NCBI RefSeq assembly: GCF_027352905.1
Contig: NZ_DAIEIF010000052.1
Span: forward strand, 1-38,871
Source: Acidocella sp.
GTDB lineage: Bacteria > Pseudomonadota > Alphaproteobacteria > Acetobacterales > Acetobacteraceae
Reading direction: 5' to 3'
DNA: 38,871 nt
A program made the position numbers and the translations under genes. This document shows, piece after piece, positions 34,835 through 38,871 of the stretch. The notes under the pieces were generated by a model. That model saw only the letters and a program-made list of their open reading frames with translations, ran no database searches and had not been told where the DNA came from. How positions within the stretch are numbered: the first letter of the stretch is position 1; every line of letters begins with the position of its first letter.

Positions 34835-36471
34835 GGCCGGGGCCGGGCCGGGCCGGGGCAGGAGAGCGCCGCGTAATCGTAATTGCCGAGCGGGTCGGCG
34901 AAGCCCGCCGCCCCCGCGATCCGCTCTTTCACCAGCAGCGCCACCGCCCCGGTGGGAAGAAAGATCACCGGCTGCTGGGCGCTGGCATAGGTCTCGTAGG
35001 CGTAAAGCGCCTCCAGCCCCGGCTCGCTGGTGCTGGCGTCGATCAGCCGGTCCATCTCCGGGTCGGAATAACCGCCCGCATTGCCATAGGAGCCGGTCTT
35101 GAACAGATCCTCCCCGGTGGGATAGGCCGTCCCGCTCTCGCCCAGCGCCGCCGCCTGCCAATCCGCCCCGGGGTCGTTCAGCAAAGCGAGCATCTGGTTG
35201 AACTCGATCCGCCGCGCCTTCATCTCGATCCCCACCCGGCGCAGATAGGCCTGGATCATCACCGTCATCTGCTCGCCCGCCGCGTTATCCGCCCCCGTCA
35301 GCTCGGTGAAGCTCAGCCTCTGGCCGTTTTTCTCCAAAATCCCGTCCGGCCCGGGGGTGAAGCCCGCCTCGCGCAGCAAGGCGCGGGCCCGGGCAGGGTC
35401 GTAGCCCACCGGATAGCGCCCGTCTCGCATCGCCGGGGTGAGGAAGACGGGCGGTTGCGGCGGCACCGGCCCCCGATGCGCCTCGCCCAGCCCATGGTCG
35501 ATCAGGCTGATCATTTCCTCCTGGTCGATGGCGTCCGCCATCGCCTGCCGCACCCGGACATCGCGGAAAAACGCCACCTCCGGATTGCGGAGGTTGAGCG
35601 CCATCTCGTCGAAGCCGATGCCGGGCGCCAGCCGCGCCATCCGCGCGCCGGGCAGGCTCTGAATCACCCGCCACAGGGCCATCGGCGCGTTGATCATATC
35701 CAGCTCCCCCGCCTCGAATTGCTGGAGCGTCTGGCCGGCGGATTGGACGAATTTGAAGATCAGCCGGGAAAAATGCAGCCCGCCGCCCGGCCAGACGGGG
35801 TTGGGGGTGAACACCATATCCTGGCCGATATTCAGCGCGGCGGGGCGCAGCGGCCCGTCCACCACCTGGAAGAACCCCACATCGCTCTGGCGCTGATAGA
35901 TCTCGTCACTGTCATAGGCGGCCCAGGCATGGGCGGGCAGGGGGGTGAGCTGGCCCAGCCCGTTGAGGATGAACCATTGCGGGTTCACCCGCCGCCGGAG
36001 CAGAACGGTGAAGCTGCGCGGCCCGGTCACCCGCAATTCCCGGACGATGCCGGGCATGCCCCCCGCCCCATAGCCCGCATAGGCCGGGCCGAATTGCTGG
36101 ATGAGCTTCCAGGTGAAGGCGACATCCGCGCTGGTCACCGGCGCGCCGTCGGACCACATCCAGGGCCGCATCGTCACATCGAAGCTCAGCCCCTCATCCG
36201 GGGTGGCGATGGCGCTGGCGAGGCTGCGGCTCCAGTCGATCCCCAGCGTCCAGCCATTCACCCAGATCAAGGGCTGGAACATCGCCCCCGCCGCCTCGGC
36301 ATTGTAGAGGGAGTTGCTGAGCAGCGGGTTGAAGCCGGTGATATCCGCGCCGGGGGCGATGCCGATGCCGGTGGGCAGAATGATCGTGCCGCAATCCCCG
36401 GCCACGGGCGCGGCCATCGCGCCGCCGCCCAGGCCCAGCAGCAGCGCCGCGCCGCCCAGCAGCCTCCGCAT
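34831..36471 (-). CDS. Periplasmic substrate-binding protein of the ABC importer (SBP_bac_5)
   Basis: Binding protein of 546 residues for the Dpp/Opp-type importer. A signal peptide is clear: MRRLLGGAALLLGLGGGAMA with likely cleavage after AMA; there is no lipobox. The mature part follows the family 5 pattern: GFNPLLSNSLYNAEAAGAMFQPLI, MWSDGAPVTSADVAFTWKL, FFRDVRVRQAMADAIDQEEM and YDPARARALLREAGFTPGPDGI. The ligand cannot be inferred; dipeptides, glutathione, haem and 5-aminolevulinate are all carried by relatives. Its ATG follows the hemY stop with no gap (TAGATG), so it is read from the haem gene transcript. Confidence 0.9.
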   Translation of the reverse strand: MRRLLGGAALLLGLGGGAMAAPVAGDCGTIILPTGIGIAPGADITGFNPLLSNSLYNAEAAGAMFQPLIWVNGWTLGIDWSRSLASAIATPDEGLSFDVTMRPWMWSDGAPVTSADVAFTWKLIQQFGPAYAGYGAGGMPGIVRELRVTGPRSFTVLLRRRVNPQWFILNGLGQLTPLPAHAWAAYDSDEIYQRQSDVGFFQVVDGPLRPAALNIGQDMVFTPNPVWPGGGLHFSRLIFKFVQSAGQTLQQFEAGELDMINAPMALWRVIQSLPGARMARLAPGIGFDEMALNLRNPEVAFFRDVRVRQAMADAIDQEEMISLIDHGLGEAHRGPVPPQPPVFLTPAMRDGRYPVGYDPARARALLREAGFTPGPDGILEKNGQRLSFTELTGADNAAGEQMTVMIQAYLRRVGIEMKARRIEFNQMLALLNDPGADWQAAALGESGTAYPTGEDLFKTGSYGNAGGYSDPEMDRLIDASTSEPGLEALYAYETYASAQQPVIFLPTGAVALLVKERIAGAAGFADPLGNYDYAALSCPGPARPRP

Positions 36472-37680
36472 CTAGCCTTCCGCCGGGGCCAGACCCGCGT
36501 TGTTGGGCCGCAGCGTGCCGATCTTGCCGCAGGCCGGGCAGAGGCAGTGCCACGCCGCCTCGGGCGTATGGCAGGCCTCGCAGCGCCAGGCCGGGGCAAA
36601 AGGCGGCGGCGGTTTGCCCTCCAGCTGCGCCAATATCGCCGCCGCGCGCCCATCCGCGTTGCCCGCGCGCAGCGCCGCCTCGGCATGGCGCCGCGCCTCG
36701 CCGGGCAGCCGCGCCGCGAGCGCCGTGCCGGCCAGCAATAATTCGGATTCCACGTGGCCAGGGTTTGCCGCCGCCAGTTTCTGCGCCGCCTGGGCGCGGG
36801 CCAGCGGGTCGGTCACCGGGGCCAGCCAAAGCTCCGCCAGCCAGGGATGCGGGGCGCGCTTCCACCCTTTCAGCAAGGTCCGGCGCGCGGCCCGCTCCTT
36901 GCCCGCGCCGCGCTGGGCCTTGGCCAGGGCGGCCAGCGCCACGGGGGAGGCCGGCTCCGCCTTCACCGCCTCGCGCGCCAGGGCCAGGGCCCGCCCGGGC
37001 ATGCGCGCCTGGGCCGCCGCCGCCACGGCCAGGGCGGTGCGGGCGCGGGGTTCTTTCGCCAGCGCCAGCGCGGCGGCGTAGTCCTCCTGCTTCACCGCCA
37101 CTTCCAGCCGCTCATTGCGCGCCCAGCCGCCGCGCGGATACGCGGCCTCGGCGGCGCGCGCATGCCGGGCCGCCTCATCCAGCCGCCCTTCCCGCAGCGC
37201 CTCCCGCGCCAGGCCTTGAAAGCCGAGAAACCGCACATCCGGGTTGCGGGTCAGCCGCTCGAATCCGGCCCGGGCGGCGGCGTCGCCAGAGAGCCGCGCC
37301 GCCTCGGCGCTCAGCCAGTCCACCAGCGGCTCATCGCCCAGCAGGGCGCCCGCCCGCGCCGCCTCCGTCCGCGCGCCGTTGGCATCCCCCGCCGCCACCG
37401 CCACCAGCCCGCGCTGCAAGGCGAGGTCTCCGGCCCGCAGCCGCCGCCCCCGCCTCCAGGCGGCCAGCCGGCGCGGCGCCCGGCGCAGCCCGCCCAGCCC
37501 GCGTAGCAGCAGCGCGAGAATGACGGCCAGCACCGCCAGCGCCACCACCGCCAGCGCGGTGGAGGTGACGATGTGATACCGCCCCGCCTCTATGTTCACC
37601 TCGCCGGGCAGCCCCGCCACCCACCAGGCGAGGGCGAGGATGAGAGCGGCGGCGACGCAGAATTTCAGCGCCCCCCACAT
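36472..37680 (-). CDS. hemY: HemY-type membrane TPR protein with C-terminal cysteine cluster
   Basis: Protein of 402 residues with two N-terminal membrane helices (LKFCVAAALILALAWWVAGL and STALAVVALAVLAVILALLL), the HemY_N motif around GEVNIEAGRYHIVTS, then α-helical TPR-like repeats to about residue 340. It is the HemY of haem-synthesis operons, not protoporphyrinogen oxidase; its molecular role is still unclear. The tail holds Cys367-x2-Cys370 and Cys379-x-Cys381-x2-Cys384 in WRCEACHTPEAAWHCLCPACG, resembling the rubredoxin-like metal site of LapB. It starts 3 bases after the hemX-like gene and its stop abuts the binding-protein start. Confidence 0.88.
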   Translation of the reverse strand: MWGALKFCVAAALILALAWWVAGLPGEVNIEAGRYHIVTSTALAVVALAVLAVILALLLRGLGGLRRAPRRLAAWRRGRRLRAGDLALQRGLVAVAAGDANGARTEAARAGALLGDEPLVDWLSAEAARLSGDAAARAGFERLTRNPDVRFLGFQGLAREALREGRLDEAARHARAAEAAYPRGGWARNERLEVAVKQEDYAAALALAKEPRARTALAVAAAAQARMPGRALALAREAVKAEPASPVALAALAKAQRGAGKERAARRTLLKGWKRAPHPWLAELWLAPVTDPLARAQAAQKLAAANPGHVESELLLAGTALAARLPGEARRHAEAALRAGNADGRAAAILAQLEGKPPPPFAPAWRCEACHTPEAAWHCLCPACGKIGTLRPNNAGLAPAEG

Positions 37681-37683
37681 CGC

Positions 37684-38565
37684 CTACTGGTCCTGCCGGG
37701 TGGCCATCTGCACCAGCGCCGCCCGCGCCGCGAGCAATTGCCGCGCCGGGGTCAGCCAGCTCGCCATCGCCGCCTGCACGTTGGGCGGCAGCGTGTCCAG
37801 CGCCGCCACCGCCCCGGCGAGGTCGTCGTTGGCGAGGGCGGCGCGCGCCCGGTTGAGCGCCGCGGCGGCGGGCGGGCCGAAGATCACCCGCTCGCCATCG
37901 GCGATGGTCACCAGCCCTTCCAGCCGCAGCCTGGCGCGGGCCCAGAAACCGGCCTGGCCGTTGGCGGCGAGGCTCGCCGCCAGGGCGGCGCGCGCGGCGG
38001 CGGGAAACTCCTCCCGCAATTGGGCCATGGTGGGCGGCGCGTTGTCCGCGAACACCTGCAAGGCGGGCGGCGCGCCCGGAATCGCCCCCAAGGGTTGCCC
38101 CGCCTCCAGCGCCATGCTGGCCGCCGCCGCCGCGTTCAGCTGTTCGAGCCGCGCCGTCAGCTTGCCGATATCGCCGGTATTCACCTGCAAGGCGGTCAGC
38201 GCCCCATGGTCGGCGGCCAGCTGCCCCTGCATGGCGTTGAGCTGCGCGGCCAGCGCCGCCAGCTTCTGGGCCTGGTCCTCTTGCGCGGTGAGCAATTGCG
38301 CCAGCGGGGTGGGTTTGGCGGCGGCGGCGCGCATATCGGCGAGCTGGGCCTGCGTCACCGCCAGCGGCGTGCGCAAGGCCTCCAACTGGACAAGGAGATA
38401 ACCCTCCCCCGCCGCCAGCAGAAGAAAAAGAACCGCCAGCGCCAGCCAGAGCGGCCAGAGCGCGCCCCGGCGTGGCGGGGCGGCGGGAGTGGGCGCGGGA
38501 GCGGCGGGCGGCGGCAACAAGAGCGGCGGCGGCTCCGCCGTACCGCTTGCCTCGGTGCCGCTCAT
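37684..38565 (-). CDS. HemX/mitofilin-like membrane-anchored coiled-coil protein
   Basis: Protein of 293 residues. A proline-rich cytoplasmic head (residues 1–34) precedes one membrane helix (ALWPLWLALAVLFLLLAAGEGYLLV), then a long helical, probably coiled-coil, segment (LEALRTPLAVTQAQLADMRA to about 140), and a helical C-terminal domain. This layout and the place between hemD and hemY are those of the alphaproteobacterial mitofilin/HemX-type proteins. The ATG overlaps the hemD stop as ATGA (38562–38565). A scaffolding role for haem enzymes is inferred from position only. Confidence 0.78.
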   Translation of the reverse strand: MSGTEASGTAEPPPLLLPPPAAPAPTPAAPPRRGALWPLWLALAVLFLLLAAGEGYLLVQLEALRTPLAVTQAQLADMRAAAAKPTPLAQLLTAQEDQAQKLAALAAQLNAMQGQLAADHGALTALQVNTGDIGKLTARLEQLNAAAAASMALEAGQPLGAIPGAPPALQVFADNAPPTMAQLREEFPAAARAALAASLAANGQAGFWARARLRLEGLVTIADGERVIFGPPAAAALNRARAALANDDLAGAVAALDTLPPNVQAAMASWLTPARQLLAARAALVQMATRQDQ

Positions 38566-38871
38566 GTCAGCAACGCCATCAAATCCGCCTCCGCCGGAGC
38601 CCTCGCCACATGAATGGCGGCCCAGGGCTGATCTTGCAAGGCCCGCGCGACATTCGGGCTGAGCGCGTAGGCGCGCATGCGGGCGGTGCCGGGCGGGTTG
38701 AGCGCGGTGAAGGCGCGGGCGGTGGCGGCGGAATAGAACAGCGCCCCCTCCAGCGCGCCCGCCGCCAGCGCCGCGCTTATTTCCTCGGGCAGATGCCGCA
38801 ACGGCGTGGTCTCGTAGACGCGCCGGCGCAGCACGGCGAGCCCCGCCGCCCGCAAGGCCGCCGCCAAGGCC
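38562..38871 (-). CDS. hemD: Uroporphyrinogen-III synthase, C-terminal part (5' end cut off)
   Basis: The last ~103 residues of HemD, the enzyme that cyclises hydroxymethylbilane with inversion of ring D. The frame is open to the window edge, so the N-terminal half is missing. Visible family traits are YETTPLRHLPEEISAALAAG, then ALFYSAATARAFTAL, a loop matching the FxSxxxVxAF pattern, then AYALSPNVARALQ and a final AIHVARAPAEADLMALL. Sequence conservation in HemD is low, so the call also rests on the following hemX-like and hemY genes. It is the first visible gene of the operon; hemC may lie upstream. Confidence 0.85.
   Translation of the reverse strand, partial: ALAAALRAAGLAVLRRRVYETTPLRHLPEEISAALAAGALEGALFYSAATARAFTALNPPGTARMRAYALSPNVARALQDQPWAAIHVARAPAEADLMALLT

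Noticed and set aside
34835-35161. N-terminal extension of the DppB-type permease frame
   Set aside because: It lies over the 3' end of the binding-protein gene and shows no membrane or permease pattern; the ATGA overlap at 34831–34834 marks the start.

Overview
The window is GC-rich, very compact chromosomal DNA from a Gram-negative bacterium. Gene content points to an alphaproteobacterium, perhaps of the Acetobacteraceae/Rhodospirillales type: a hemD–hemX-like–hemY run with a cysteine-rich HemY tail, lpdA next to pdxJ, B12-dependent MetH, and many acyl-CoA genes. This placement is an inference from gene content; no rRNA or other phylogenetic marker is present. I saw no tRNA, rRNA, insertion sequence, prophage or CRISPR array.

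Layout. (1) 1–3290: the 3' part of a Dyp-type peroxidase (efeB), an acyl-CoA ligase and a rhodanese. (2) 3730–8402: a forward run of Baeyer–Villiger-type monooxygenase, SDR, GrdB-like protein and CaiB-type CoA-transferase, preceded by a 440-bp gene-free region. (3) 8407–11655: an APH-type kinase and an SDR facing an acyl-CoA dehydrogenase. Kinase and dehydrogenase look like the two halves of ACAD10/11, the enzymes of 4-hydroxyacyl-CoA catabolism. (4) 11682–16627: a glycerol regulon, glpD-glpK-glpF in reverse and glpR in forward orientation, with two operator-like sites in front of glpD. (5) 16635–19843: gabD-like aldehyde dehydrogenase divergent from an acyl-CoA ligase, with overlapping inverted repeats between them. 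(6) 19856–26189: pdxJ, lpdA, a 54-residue membrane protein, a small CobW-like protein lacking the P-loop, and metH. (7) 26197–31267: a reverse operon of two MaoC-fold hydratases, an acyl-CoA dehydrogenase and an acyl-CoA ligase, divergent from an AraC-type regulator. (8) 31264–38871: a tightly coupled reverse operon of hemD (cut by the window end), a hemX-like gene, hemY and a complete Dpp/Opp-type ABC importer with a fused double ATPase.

How the genes fit together. Three acyl-CoA ligases, one CoA-transferase, two acyl-CoA dehydrogenases, two hydratases and two SDRs describe a cell that burns diverse carboxylic acids. The best candidate for an unusual system is region 2 plus region 3. A monooxygenase would turn a ketone into an ester or lactone, the derived hydroxy acid would be activated to a CoA thioester, and the kinase/dehydrogenase pair would remove the hydroxyl by phosphorylation and elimination. 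A GrdB-like protein of unknown role is translationally coupled to the CoA-transferase. The second striking arrangement is the haem-synthesis genes continuing without a gap into a peptide-type importer, which could bring in haem, a haem precursor or peptides.
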